Shown piece by piece: positions 46,609 through 55,766 of a DNA stretch of 64,000 nt (positions are counted from its first letter, which is position 1; every line of letters begins with the position of its first letter). The position numbers were made by a program, and so were the translations under genes. The stretch is from Colwellia sp. (lineage in GTDB: Bacteria; Pseudomonadota; Gammaproteobacteria; Enterobacterales; Alteromonadaceae), in contig JABSOZ010000004.1 in the NCBI GenBank assembly GCA_013215295.1, forward strand, positions 62,001-126,000, read 5' to 3'. Under the pieces are notes generated by a model that was not told the DNA's origin, searched no databases, and saw nothing but the letters and a program-made list of their open reading frames with translations.

Positions 46609-48102
46609 TTATTTTGCGCCATATTTGCTTTGCTTAATGTCAGGAATTTCGATACGTTTTTTTTTAAATGTACTTAAAATCAACCCCCTAACATAGGAAT
46701 GTTCCAATTGTGTTCGACAAAAAAAATAGAATACCATATATATGATAGCTAAATATATCAAGCTAAAGACGACGCAACTTAAGATTAAAGTAAGTGCAAC
46801 GGGAAGTTTCTCAGGGATAATTACTTGTGTACACAGACCCGCTATAATAACGGCCATAAAAGGCGGAATACTTAAACTAAGCAGTTTGAATTTTTTTATC
46901 TCATGTCTTTTTGCAATAAGATTAATCAAGATAAAGTATAAAACCAGCCCGACCGAAACATAGGCTAAAGAGAAGTCATAGAGTGACCGCAATTCCAATG
47001 TTAACAAAACCACCAGCGTAACCACAAAACTAAATGCGTTATAAAAAAATATAAACCGGGTTTTCCCAAGGGCTAAACAATATATTTGGATCAACCGACC
47101 ACCAGCCCAACTGACCAAAAGAAATGACAATATAGGTAAACAGGGGACTATTTCAAGCCACTTATCACCCAATATCGCAGTTACGATTGACGATGGGAAA
47201 AAGTAGAACAGTCCGACAATGGGGAAAGTAATAATAGATAACATTAAATGTGAAACTTGAAAGTTGAAATTAAGTTTCACCTTGTTAGTCTTAAATTTAG
47301 CGAAAGCTGCCAGTAAGGGCTCGGTTATCGGTACCAAAAAGTTATTACCTGGCAGGTCAACTAAACTACGGGCAAGGTGGTACTTGCCCAAGTCTTCAAT
47401 ACTTAATGTTGCTGAAAGTATCACTTTATCAATTTGGCTGCGGGTAAAACCGAGCAAACTCTTCGGGATTAACCACTTCACGTAAACCCACTGCTCTTTA
47501 ATATTAACTAATGATAACCCTACTTTGTTTTTAGTCACTAGGTATGAGCCGATCGAAGCAATTGTTGCTCTGACTATATCACCAAAAATTATGGCCCAAA
47601 AAGTTCGTTCAAAATATGCGTAGGTAATGACAAAGAGGAAAGATAAAAATTTAGTACTAAAGTTAAGCCAAAAAATAGGTTTATAATTTATGTTTCGTCT
47701 TAATAAAATTAATCCCGGATTTTGCAAACCGGAAATAATCAGAGTTAAAGATAAAATACTTAGCGCAAGTTGGAGTTCAGGTTTGTCAAAATAATCGCTT
47801 ATAGTCGGAGCCATAATCAGAATTAAAAAGAAAAATACCACTCTCAAGATAAAACTAAATGTCCAAGCTGTATGAAGATCGGAATCTTTGAGTTCCTGCT
47901 TTTGAATAATATACTCTTCATTACCACTTTGAGATAATTCCGTGGTGAATGCGATAAAAATTGCACAAATCGCAACCAGGCCAAAATCTTCAGGAGTTAA
48001 TAGCCGTGCCAGTATCAAAGTACTGACCAAGCCAATCAATCGCTGGGTAAATTTTGATAGTGCAAAAATACTCGAGCCAACAATAACTTTTTTACCTAAC
48101 AT
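46609..48102 (-). CDS. oligosaccharide flippase (Wzx-type, MOP superfamily)
   Basis: A 497-residue inner-membrane protein with about 12-14 membrane segments. The start (A-L-S-K-F-T-Q-R-L-I-G-L-V-S-T-L-I-L-A-R-L-L-T-P-E-D-F-G) is typical of polysaccharide-biosynthesis flippases of the WzxC/MVF kind, which move lipid-linked units across the membrane. It begins directly after the stop of the upstream secreted-protein gene. With the O-ligase it completes a flip-and-ligate pair. Confidence 0.86.
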   Translation of the reverse strand: MLGKKVIVGSSIFALSKFTQRLIGLVSTLILARLLTPEDFGLVAICAIFIAFTTELSQSGNEEYIIQKQELKDSDLHTAWTFSFILRVVFFFLILIMAPTISDYFDKPELQLALSILSLTLIISGLQNPGLILLRRNINYKPIFWLNFSTKFLSFLFVITYAYFERTFWAIIFGDIVRATIASIGSYLVTKNKVGLSLVNIKEQWVYVKWLIPKSLLGFTRSQIDKVILSATLSIEDLGKYHLARSLVDLPGNNFLVPITEPLLAAFAKFKTNKVKLNFNFQVSHLMLSIITFPIVGLFYFFPSSIVTAILGDKWLEIVPCLPILSFLLVSWAGGRLIQIYCLALGKTRFIFFYNAFSFVVTLVVLLTLELRSLYDFSLAYVSVGLVLYFILINLIAKRHEIKKFKLLSLSIPPFMAVIIAGLCTQVIIPEKLPVALTLILSCVVFSLIYLAIIYMVFYFFCRTQLEHSYVRGLILSTFKKKRIEIPDIKQSKYGAK

Positions 48103-49329
48103 TTATAAATTCTCTACTTTGAATGCCAGAATCACCGGCAATCTGGCATAACGGTATTCTGAATCGGCTTGACTAAGCAATATATACAAAACTGAGTTGT
48201 TTTCATCAAAAGTGGCGGCATTGGCAAAGTTTATCGAAGCTTTGCCATTCGATAACTTACGATGTTCAAAAGGAAGTTTAATTGGTCCATATCGATAAGG
48301 CCGTATTTGATGCGGTTCAATAAGTTCATCTTTGCTGAGCTTAAAAAAATTAGCATCGAACATCCAAAAATGATTGTAGTAGTCATTTCGGTCAGCGGCA
48401 CAGAAACCTGGACACTTGCTCTTGCCATTTTTCTGTGTTTTTTTATACACGATGTCTGAATGATGTCCGCCAGAATACCCAATTACCAAATAAGTTGATG
48501 AATTAGGAACGATAAAACCAAACGATGCTCCTGATTCTTCCGTCCAAAGGTCATTGTTACCTTGCCGGTTTTTCAGGTCTCGGTGTAACCGATTTACCAT
48601 AGGGAAATCCATTAATCGAGTACTTGGAATAGTTTTATTAACTCCCTTCGCTATTTCACCACTGTGCACTGAAAAAGCTGATGGCCCCTGACTAAGTCGA
48701 CTGTTAATGGCAACACTACTGGCATAACCAAAAATTAAATCGCCGTCTAACTGGGTTTGCCAATAGGGTGGAACCGGACTTATCCAACCCGCAGCATGGA
48801 CCTTGCCATTAAGGGCATAAAAACCTTTGACCGGAGATGTTTGTAGCTTATCACTTTGTTCAATAATAAATGTTGTATCAGTATTTCTAGCTTTCGCGTC
48901 ATAATACATAATGGCATTAACTATCAATCGATTCTTATCTTTCTGCAAGCCAGTAATTAAGTTAAGTTTTTGGGTGTTAATGTCCGCAAGGCGGCTTAAT
49001 GCAGGAGAAAAACCTTGTAAAAATGGTGCAACATTTAAGTCATCCAAGTCATCTGATTTTACTAATGCTGGAATTGCTATCTCCGCGATAGCGTCATCTT
49101 GGGGGTGCCCCACAACAAAGAGGCTATTATTATCCTTGTTAAAGGTCATCGGGCCAATGCTATAGCTAAACCTGGATATGCCCAGTTTATTTTTAGGAAG
49201 CCTAAATGCACCTAAATAATTGAGCACGATATTGTCGGTTTTCAGGCTTGAAACTTGTTTACTACTAGTTTCGTTTTCTGCTCTTAGCTGTAGCGAACTA
49301 AAGATTAATAAGCATATTATTAGGCGCAT
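48103..49329 (-). CDS. secreted protein of unknown function in the glycan cluster
   Basis: A 408-residue exported protein. The signal peptide is M-R-L-I-I-C-L-L-I-F then L-R-A-E near residue 17. I chose ATG 49329 because it begins with this signal, whereas the open frame runs on to 49404 through the upstream gene. The mature protein is rich in Asn, Asp and aromatic residues and has repeated short beta-like blocks (e.g. N-S-L-F-V-V-G-H-P and S-V-L-Y-I-L-L-S-Q), which suggests a beta-propeller-like fold. One Cys pair (C-P-G-F-C) near 345. I do not recognise the family. It sits between flippase and sulfotransferase genes and may process the exported glycan. Confidence 0.65.
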   Translation of the reverse strand: MRLIICLLIFSSLQLRAENETSSKQVSSLKTDNIVLNYLGAFRLPKNKLGISRFSYSIGPMTFNKDNNSLFVVGHPQDDAIAEIAIPALVKSDDLDDLNVAPFLQGFSPALSRLADINTQKLNLITGLQKDKNRLIVNAIMYYDAKARNTDTTFIIEQSDKLQTSPVKGFYALNGKVHAAGWISPVPPYWQTQLDGDLIFGYASSVAINSRLSQGPSAFSVHSGEIAKGVNKTIPSTRLMDFPMVNRLHRDLKNRQGNNDLWTEESGASFGFIVPNSSTYLVIGYSGGHHSDIVYKKTQKNGKSKCPGFCAADRNDYYNHFWMFDANFFKLSKDELIEPHQIRPYRYGPIKLPFEHRKLSNGKASINFANAATFDENNSVLYILLSQADSEYRYARLPVILAFKVENL

Positions 49330-49333
49330 AAGT

Positions 49334-50140
49334 TTAACTTCGCCAATGTGATAAATCTCTATTAAGTACCTTTTCAATGGAGGCAATATCATCCTTGAAC
49401 GCACTTAAAAGTTCTTTACGTATATTTATTGAAACTTTGTTCTTATTACTCTTAAAGCCCCATTCTTTTATCGCATGGGCAAAGGGTGATTTCTTCACTA
49501 AGTCAATGACTTTCTCTAACCCTAAGCCCTTGAGTGCTTTTTGGGTTCTTGGAAATACAACACGATTCACTCTTTTATTGAGTACACTCGGTACAAAATC
49601 AGGGTTAACTTCTAGAAAATCTAATATTCGTTGCAAGACAACTTTTGGGGCTTTATTGATATCATCGTACAGAACAAAAAGCAGATTTTTTTGTTCAAAC
49701 ATTTCGCTTAACCACTGTAATGTTCTGCCCTGCAGGCTCCACTCAATTAGCTCAGGATGGGCACTCACCGCTTCTTCGAACGTTGCTTCTGTATAGTCTC
49801 CATGCGCCTTATATAATTGATATTGTGAAAGAGAACGCTCGATAGGGTTTCTTAAAACAAACAAAATCTTAACGTTCTTTAGGTCTTTGGCTATTCGCTC
49901 AAGTGCATCTTTATCCCGGTAGTAATCAGGGGTAATTTCTCCCCAGATTTTTTGTTCTTCTAACCCGATAAAATTTTCACAATAGTGCTCAAGCCCTTTA
50001 GAATAATTATAATTGAAGAAGCGTATTTCTTTTATGGGTAAATAAATTTCTGGATGCTCTCTTAAACACTGGTTGAGCCAGGTAGAACCCGCTCGCTGAG
50101 CCCCAATGCCAATAAAGTTTGGTAATAATGGTTTATTCAT
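49334..50140 (-). CDS. sulfotransferase domain protein (2 of 4)
   Basis: A 268-residue sulfotransferase: 5'-phosphosulfate loop G-A-Q-R-A-G-S-T-W-L (about 12-21) and 3'-phosphate segment L-R-N-P-I-E-R-S-L-S-Q-Y (about 96-107), with H-x-Y-S-K-G region between. Start ATG 50140 is preferred; a TTG at 50173 lies within the previous gene. It begins 7 bases after the upstream sulfotransferase gene ends. It is closer to heparan-type sugar sulfotransferases in pattern than the other copies, but the acceptor is unknown. Confidence 0.85.
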   Translation of the reverse strand: MNKPLLPNFIGIGAQRAGSTWLNQCLREHPEIYLPIKEIRFFNYNYSKGLEHYCENFIGLEEQKIWGEITPDYYRDKDALERIAKDLKNVKILFVLRNPIERSLSQYQLYKAHGDYTEATFEEAVSAHPELIEWSLQGRTLQWLSEMFEQKNLLFVLYDDINKAPKVVLQRILDFLEVNPDFVPSVLNKRVNRVVFPRTQKALKGLGLEKVIDLVKKSPFAHAIKEWGFKSNKNKVSINIRKELLSAFKDDIASIEKVLNRDLSHWRS

Positions 50141-50147
50141 AATATTT

Positions 50148-51083
50148 CTATTGATAGATGCGGTTAAGATCAAAGCTCATGTTACTCTGAACATAAGTGT
50201 CATTCAATGAGTAAGAAAATAGCTCCAAGATATTCAGAGATTGTTCGCTAACAGTGCTTATACAGTCACTGAGCAGCCTGGGGTCACTACGCCAGCGGGA
50301 AAAGTATGCTTGATTTTTATCTTCAAAATTGATGGTATTAGCTAATTCAATACCAAAATTGTCATAAATCTGGTTTCGAAAACTTTGTGGTTCATCACAA
50401 ATATCTTCATAACGGACTATAAGATAGTTTTTTATAAATGCGGCATCATTGAGTAGAATAGTATGCACATGGAGCCAATGTTGTATAATTGTAGTTATAT
50501 CTGCATTGGTCCACTTTTGCACCGCAAATGCATAGGGGATAGGATGCCTTACAATAAAAAGGAACTTGCCTTCAGGGAATATAGTCTGCAAAAATCTGGC
50601 TCTAATTATATTTGACGGCGATTTCTCAACATAACAAGTCGCTTTGTTATGCCAGAATTGCCCCCAACTTCGGAGCAGGCTTGCTCTACTCACTGAATTT
50701 GCCCGTTGATCGACTTCCGTGAGATGGCAGCTTTTTTCAAAACCAAACAATAACCCATACTCAGAATCCGGTGTATATACACTTTGTAAAAACTGTCCTT
50801 CTTGTTCTGGCACTGTCGTACCAGAAATACCGGAGACACCGTTTGCCGTACGAATTAGGTTATAAAGTGGCGAAGTGCCACTACGGTGTAAGCCTCCAAT
50901 AAACAATAATTGCTTATGATTTAGATCAGGAAGCAGATTAAATATAAGTTTTAATTTCGCCTTAAAATAAACAAATGGCACCACAAAGGCGTACTTTATT
51001 GATTTATTAACAAAGTATTTGGCAGAAGGTATTTCTTTTTTTCCATTTAATCTAAAAAAAAGCGCTTTTATTTTTTGATTCAC
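50148..51083 (-). CDS. sulfotransferase family protein (3 of 4)
   Basis: A 311-residue protein with G-G-L-H-R-S-G-T-S-P-L (about 62-72) as phosphosulfate loop, V-E-K-S-P-S-N (about 156-162) and the R-H-P-I-P-Y-A segment (about 181-187). Start is GTG 51083 with AAGG upstream. The N-terminal 45 residues include a hydrophobic, basic stretch that could contact the membrane. It is followed closely by sulfotransferase 2, so the two are in one operon. Confidence 0.8.
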   Translation of the reverse strand: MNQKIKALFFRLNGKKEIPSAKYFVNKSIKYAFVVPFVYFKAKLKLIFNLLPDLNHKQLLFIGGLHRSGTSPLYNLIRTANGVSGISGTTVPEQEGQFLQSVYTPDSEYGLLFGFEKSCHLTEVDQRANSVSRASLLRSWGQFWHNKATCYVEKSPSNIIRARFLQTIFPEGKFLFIVRHPIPYAFAVQKWTNADITTIIQHWLHVHTILLNDAAFIKNYLIVRYEDICDEPQSFRNQIYDNFGIELANTINFEDKNQAYFSRWRSDPRLLSDCISTVSEQSLNILELFSYSLNDTYVQSNMSFDLNRIYQ

Positions 51084-51128
51084 GTGAGTTTAACCTTGCT
51101 AAAACGTCATTGAAAAGCACTTGAAATA

Positions 51129-51887
51129 TTAAAGTGCCTGTTTTATTAACGAAATATACTTATCTTTAATTTCAGGATACTGCTTAAAAATTGCATGAGT
51201 TAAATCTTTTTCAAGACCCTGGCTTATCTTATTTCTATCTATAGTCTTGTTACCTTGATACTGAGGTGTATGTAAGTAGCCCTTTAAGACCTCGTCTGAA
51301 AACTCACAATGTAAAAAATCCAAACATTTCACCATAGTGATTTGCGGATTTTTTACCAGGTTATCATAGTAAACTATATGCACCTGTTCATTATTATTGT
51401 TTGAACTTATTAACGTATAGAGAATTTCAATGCCTCTTTTCCATCGATAACAAGCGATATCTTCGGACTGACTACCCCTATTGAGAATTGAAACTATCCC
51501 TTGAAAAGGGCTTCGCACAACACCAAAAACCACTAAATCAATATCGCTATTCTGCTGATAGTCTTTAATACTCAATCTAGCTTTTCGACTTCTTGGAATG
51601 GGTGTTTTCTGCCCGAACTTTAAACGTAGTTTGTTCAGGTATTTTTGCAATTCACCATACACATGATCAAATGAAGATCTAAAGTATGATTGTTGTAGTT
51701 CAATTTGATTGGGTATACATAATTTATTACCGACAACTTTTTTACTGACAAGTTTAAATTCGCCACAATTTAAGTCTTCACTTAATAGTGCAATTTCAGG
51801 GTGACAACCTAACATTGAACAGAATAATGTAGTCCCTGACCTAGGTGTACCTATGATTAAAACATGTGATTTTCTTAAAGGAATCAT
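51129..51887 (-). CDS. sulfotransferase family protein (4 of 4)
   Basis: A 252-residue protein with I-G-T-P-R-S-G-T-T-L-F (about 12-22) and the 3'-phosphate segment V-V-R-S-P-F-Q-G-I (about 129-137). ATG 51887 has GAG upstream and is preferred to TTG 51899. It stands between an acyltransferase and another sulfotransferase. Its length is short for the family, but both cofactor motifs are present. Confidence 0.78.
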   Translation of the reverse strand: MIPLRKSHVLIIGTPRSGTTLFCSMLGCHPEIALLSEDLNCGEFKLVSKKVVGNKLCIPNQIELQQSYFRSSFDHVYGELQKYLNKLRLKFGQKTPIPRSRKARLSIKDYQQNSDIDLVVFGVVRSPFQGIVSILNRGSQSEDIACYRWKRGIEILYTLISSNNNNEQVHIVYYDNLVKNPQITMVKCLDFLHCEFSDEVLKGYLHTPQYQGNKTIDRNKISQGLEKDLTHAIFKQYPEIKDKYISLIKQAL

Positions 51888-51908
51888 CAAATTACTCAAA
51901 AATATTTA

Positions 51909-52958
51909 TCATTTAGTTAATTGGCTAATTGGGTTTGTACGCTTCGTTGCTGCTTTTATTCTTGTTCGGGCTTTTTGCACATATTTTTCTACAAATTGAT
52001 TAACTAGCCAAGATATACAAAACAACACAGGTAAAGACCAGGCTACTAAGACAAAACTGCCTCTTTCCAGTTCTATACCAACACCAGAAGCCATCATTAT
52101 CGCAATGATTCCCGCTTGGTAATGTAATAAATATATTGGATAACTGAAGTCGCCTAATTTTGAATCCAGTTTTTGGCTTATACCCATTATGTTTTTTTGA
52201 TAAATGAGCACTAGTAACATAAGTGAACAAATCAAATAGTTACTATAAAAAAAATAGCTTTCAGCTAGACCCGTTTTACGTCCCGCAACCCAGTTCAGTA
52301 TCAATAGAGTATATCCTAAATATGGTAAGTATTTGGAGGTCAAATTTAACTTATTAAATTTATTTATCAGACCTGTTTTATAATGGAATATCATTGCGCC
52401 AGTTGCAAAAGGTAAAGAAGCAGCGAAGATAGTGAAATATCTATGATACCAGCCAAAGGCTAAGATTAATGCAATTACATGATATGCCAGGCTGAAAACA
52501 AACCAATAACATGTAATTTTTTTATTTTTTGATAAACCAAGGCCAATAAGAATATAAAAGAATATTTCTACCGTTAAAGCCCATGCAGGAGGAGTCAATC
52601 TAGGCACTTCTCGAAAAGGAAAGAATAAAAAAACATTCCTAAAAATATCTGCCACTGTTTCGGGTAGGGACATGGCAATATTATACGAAGAAGTAAACTT
52701 TTCCCCAGTTAACATGATTAAAACTAAAGTCAACAATATCGACACCCAGTAAAGGGGGAAAATCCTTAAAAATCTATTAACTGAATACTTAACAATACCT
52801 GATACATTGTAACCATAACTCGATTGCATGATCAGAGTCATTAAATAGCCACTAAGAATATAAAAACCGAAAACGGCATATGCACCCGATCCTCTTAGTC
52901 CGCCAAGGTGCTGAAAAACGACAAACAGAGCTAAAAACAACCTATACATTCCAAACAT
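51909..52958 (-). CDS. acyltransferase 3 family membrane protein
   Basis: A 349-residue inner-membrane protein with about 10 membrane segments. The family start M-Y-R-L-F-L-A-L-F-V-V-F-Q-H (His at about 17) and V-E-I-F-F-Y (about 130-135) are seen. GGAG precedes the ATG. Probably O-acylates sugars of the same polymer. It comes right upstream of the sulfotransferase run. Confidence 0.86.
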   Translation of the reverse strand: MFGMYRLFLALFVVFQHLGGLRGSGAYAVFGFYILSGYLMTLIMQSSYGYNVSGIVKYSVNRFLRIFPLYWVSILLTLVLIMLTGEKFTSSYNIAMSLPETVADIFRNVFLFFPFREVPRLTPPAWALTVEIFFYILIGLGLSKNKKITCYWFVFSLAYHVIALILAFGWYHRYFTIFAASLPFATGAMIFHYKTGLINKFNKLNLTSKYLPYLGYTLLILNWVAGRKTGLAESYFFYSNYLICSLMLLVLIYQKNIMGISQKLDSKLGDFSYPIYLLHYQAGIIAIMMASGVGIELERGSFVLVAWSLPVLFCISWLVNQFVEKYVQKARTRIKAATKRTNPISQLTK

Positions 52959-53079
52959 ACAGGAATCTCCACAATAAATATTATTATCTTGTTAATGTCA
53001 AAGTGAGTTGTAAAGATGACTTCTCATTAAATATCTTGACATCACTCTATTTTAATTCTCAATAAATAGAGCTGTATAC

Positions 53080-54198
53080 CTATTTTTTTGTGGAAAGAGT
53101 ATCTTTATGCATTTTTGCATAATTTTTACTCATGAAATGTCGCTCTACATAAATATAAAAAGGATAACATAAACAAAGTGTAAAAATAATGGTTAATAAA
53201 CCATATAAAATGCTATTTTGTGTGACTAACTGCCGAACAAATAATTCAGGTAATTGGTATAGTTTTGCGTGTAATAGATATACTGAATACGACATCGCCC
53301 CTAAAGCCAGAAAAGCTTCTAAAATCCAAGACAATATATTTTTCTTATTCTTTTTCACCTCCACTAATATTTTTTCGAAGGGTGCAATCAACCAAATAAT
53401 AACAGCAAAAAACAGCGAAAAAACAAACCTATGCACTTCAGTATCCAAAACAATGATTGCCAAAATGGCAACTAGAAATAAAACAAGAGATGAAATATGG
53501 TAAATATATTTATTTATAAGTATTTGACTTAAGCTTAAATCATTTTTGAAAATATATGCCAACAGAATGCCAACAGAAAAAGAAGGCCAATAATGTAAGA
53601 ACAGTCCCGCATTGACCCCAAACGGATGTATTAAGTTAACAATCGCCAGCATTGAAACAATCGCTATAATCAATCTGTAATATTGTTTACTAAAGAGTGC
53701 AATAAATATAACGAGATAGAACTGAAATTCTATGGCTATAGTCCAATAGACTGCATTAATTGCATTAAATTGCCCCTGAAGGTCACTGTTGGTTGAAAAA
53801 AACACCTTGGTTAACAATATAAAATGTGACCACTCAGTCGCCGTATACTTTAAAAGTAAATGCCCTGGTTCTTGATATGAACCGGACTTCAACATGCTAA
53901 TTATTTCGATTAGATAAGGCAATAATAAGACTAAAACTAATGAAATCCAAAACACAGGGTAAATACGACGAAATCTCTTTTTTAAAAAAGACAGGGGACT
54001 TCTTTTCGCTTTAAGGGTAGATTCAGCAGAGTAGGTAATTACATATCCCGAAATGACAAAAAACATCGGAACACCTAAATGCCCGTATTCAGCTAACTGA
54101 TAAATAAAGGTAGATGAGTCAATAAATATATTTTTAGTATGGTACAGAAAAACCCAAAGAGCCGCAATTCCTCTTGCTATTTCCAATAGTAAAACCAA
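53080..54198 (-). CDS. acyltransferase 3 family membrane protein
   Basis: A 372-residue inner-membrane protein with about 10 membrane segments: L-E-I-A-R-G-I-A-A-L-W-V-F-L-Y-H (5-20), W-T-I-A-I-E-F-Q-F-Y (about 152-161). The start is TTG with GGAG 7 bases upstream, which makes this rare start credible. Third family member in the window; together they suggest several different O-acyl groups. Confidence 0.85.
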   Translation of the reverse strand: MVLLLEIARGIAALWVFLYHTKNIFIDSSTFIYQLAEYGHLGVPMFFVISGYVITYSAESTLKAKRSPLSFLKKRFRRIYPVFWISLVLVLLLPYLIEIISMLKSGSYQEPGHLLLKYTATEWSHFILLTKVFFSTNSDLQGQFNAINAVYWTIAIEFQFYLVIFIALFSKQYYRLIIAIVSMLAIVNLIHPFGVNAGLFLHYWPSFSVGILLAYIFKNDLSLSQILINKYIYHISSLVLFLVAILAIIVLDTEVHRFVFSLFFAVIIWLIAPFEKILVEVKKNKKNILSWILEAFLALGAMSYSVYLLHAKLYQLPELFVRQLVTQNSILYGLLTIIFTLCLCYPFYIYVERHFMSKNYAKMHKDTLSTKK

Positions 54199-54289
54199 AA
54201 AAACACTCCATTAATTTCCGTTTAAGATCTTTAAAATAAATATCAATTCTTACTTTTTGGATTGAAGTGAAGAATAGCCAATCAACACG

Positions 54290-55447
54290 TTAAGCTTGCT
54301 CAAATATTCGTCGACTCTTTTTAACGTGAGCCTCCCAAGTTAGTTCTCTTTCAACGTGTGAACGTCCTTTATTACCCATAGTAATTAGTTCATTAGGATC
54401 TTGAAACATCGAATTTATTTGACATGCTATGCTTTTAGGGTCTGTGCAGTCAATAATCACACCCGTTTCATCGATTATCATCGTTTCTTTAGTTCCACCA
54501 GAATTTCCTGCAATCACTGGTTTGGCACAAGCTTGTGCTTCAACTAAAACCATACCGAATCCTTCGATGTCATTTCCAATGGTTCTGTTTGGTAGAATGA
54601 ACAGGTCACATTGTTGATAGCACTTGATCATTATCTCGTCACTTATTTCATCAAGCAATTGTACGTGTTTATTCAGGTTAAGTTTATTGATCAAGGACTG
54701 TAATTCTATTAAGCATTCCCCTCTACCAACAATTGCGTAAAGGGTATCGGGATGCTCTTTCAATATTTGAGGCAAAGCAGCAATCATTTTGTCGTGGCCT
54801 TTACGTTGTTGCAGTCGACCAACGGTTAAAATAACTTTTTTGTTCTCCCAGCCCATTTGACTTTTAAATTGCAGATCTTCTTTTGCAGGGACAAACTTGC
54901 TGGTATCAACACCCGGATTTAATACGCGAATTTTATCGTCTGAGGCATAACCAAGGCGTTTAACAATTTTGGCACTATTTTCACTGTTGCAAATGAGTAA
55001 TGTGGCTCGTTTACAAACTTGTTTAACCATTAAATTGTGTTCACCACTGGTTGCGGCAGTTTCAACATCTTCACCGTGCACATAACATAAATAATCAACA
55101 CCCGTGAAAAATTTAAGCAAGTAAGCGGTTACACCTTCGTGGATAACTCGTCCAGCATGAATATGAGTAATTTTGTGTTGTTTTATAATTTTAATCAGCT
55201 TAAAGAGGCAGCGAAAGTAAAATTTAAGACCTGTCCAGCTTCTAACTCCCCATTCAGTTGAATTTAAAGGAATGCGAATTATATTTACACCCTGTATTTC
55301 ATTAAAATTTTCAAGGTCAATTCTATCATCGGCGACGATTAAATACTCGTCATTGGGAAGGCGGGAATATAACTCCCAAAACCAACGACCACTACCACCA
55401 GAAAGTGGCGGGAAATTTTCAGTAAGTACTAGTGTTTTCTTTTTCAT
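54290..55447 (-). CDS. family 4 glycosyltransferase
   Basis: A 385-residue GT-B fold enzyme: E-N-F-P-P-L-S-G-G-S-G-R-W (about 9-21), H-I-H-A-G-R-V (about 96-102), donor domain V-G-R-L-Q-Q-R-K-G-H (about 211-220) and E-G-F-G-M-V-L-V-E-A (E-x7-E, about 295-304). The G-G-S-G-R-W start is found in mannosyltransferase-like members. No membrane segment. Confidence 0.86.
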   Translation of the reverse strand: MKKKTLVLTENFPPLSGGSGRWFWELYSRLPNDEYLIVADDRIDLENFNEIQGVNIIRIPLNSTEWGVRSWTGLKFYFRCLFKLIKIIKQHKITHIHAGRVIHEGVTAYLLKFFTGVDYLCYVHGEDVETAATSGEHNLMVKQVCKRATLLICNSENSAKIVKRLGYASDDKIRVLNPGVDTSKFVPAKEDLQFKSQMGWENKKVILTVGRLQQRKGHDKMIAALPQILKEHPDTLYAIVGRGECLIELQSLINKLNLNKHVQLLDEISDEIMIKCYQQCDLFILPNRTIGNDIEGFGMVLVEAQACAKPVIAGNSGGTKETMIIDETGVIIDCTDPKSIACQINSMFQDPNELITMGNKGRSHVERELTWEAHVKKSRRIFEQA

Positions 55448-55766
55448 GTTTAAGATAATTTAAGGTCTGATTTTTTCACGGAAATTTATAGTAAAGCATA
55501 CTCTAATTACAATATACGACACAACTAATTGTTTACTTGTATAAAATTTATAAACTATAAATTAGACGCATAAGTATTGAAACTTAAGCTGGAATCTAAG
55601 GTAAAACCTAGGCTCGCATCATCCATTTGTTTATCATGATGGGACTTTATTTGGTCCTTTGAAAAACACTACATTTTCAAATTTTGATAGAGTATTGACC
55701 GCACATGACTTGATCATTATTACAAACAAGCTAAAGAACCAATATATAATGGGTTAAAGCTGAGTT
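55448..55766. other. gap between glycosyltransferase genes
   Basis: No intact gene. On the plus strand 55623-55757 is open for 44 codons and ends F-D-R-V-L-T-A-H-D-L-I-I-I-T-N-K; this faintly resembles the end of nucleotide-sugar dehydrogenases, where a D-L-I-I-x-N-R motif occurs. It is too short and unlike to call. Confidence 0.3.

Noticed and set aside
49377-49796. Open frame of 139 codons on the plus strand
   Set aside because: Antisense to the sulfotransferase gene with both PAPS motifs on the other strand.
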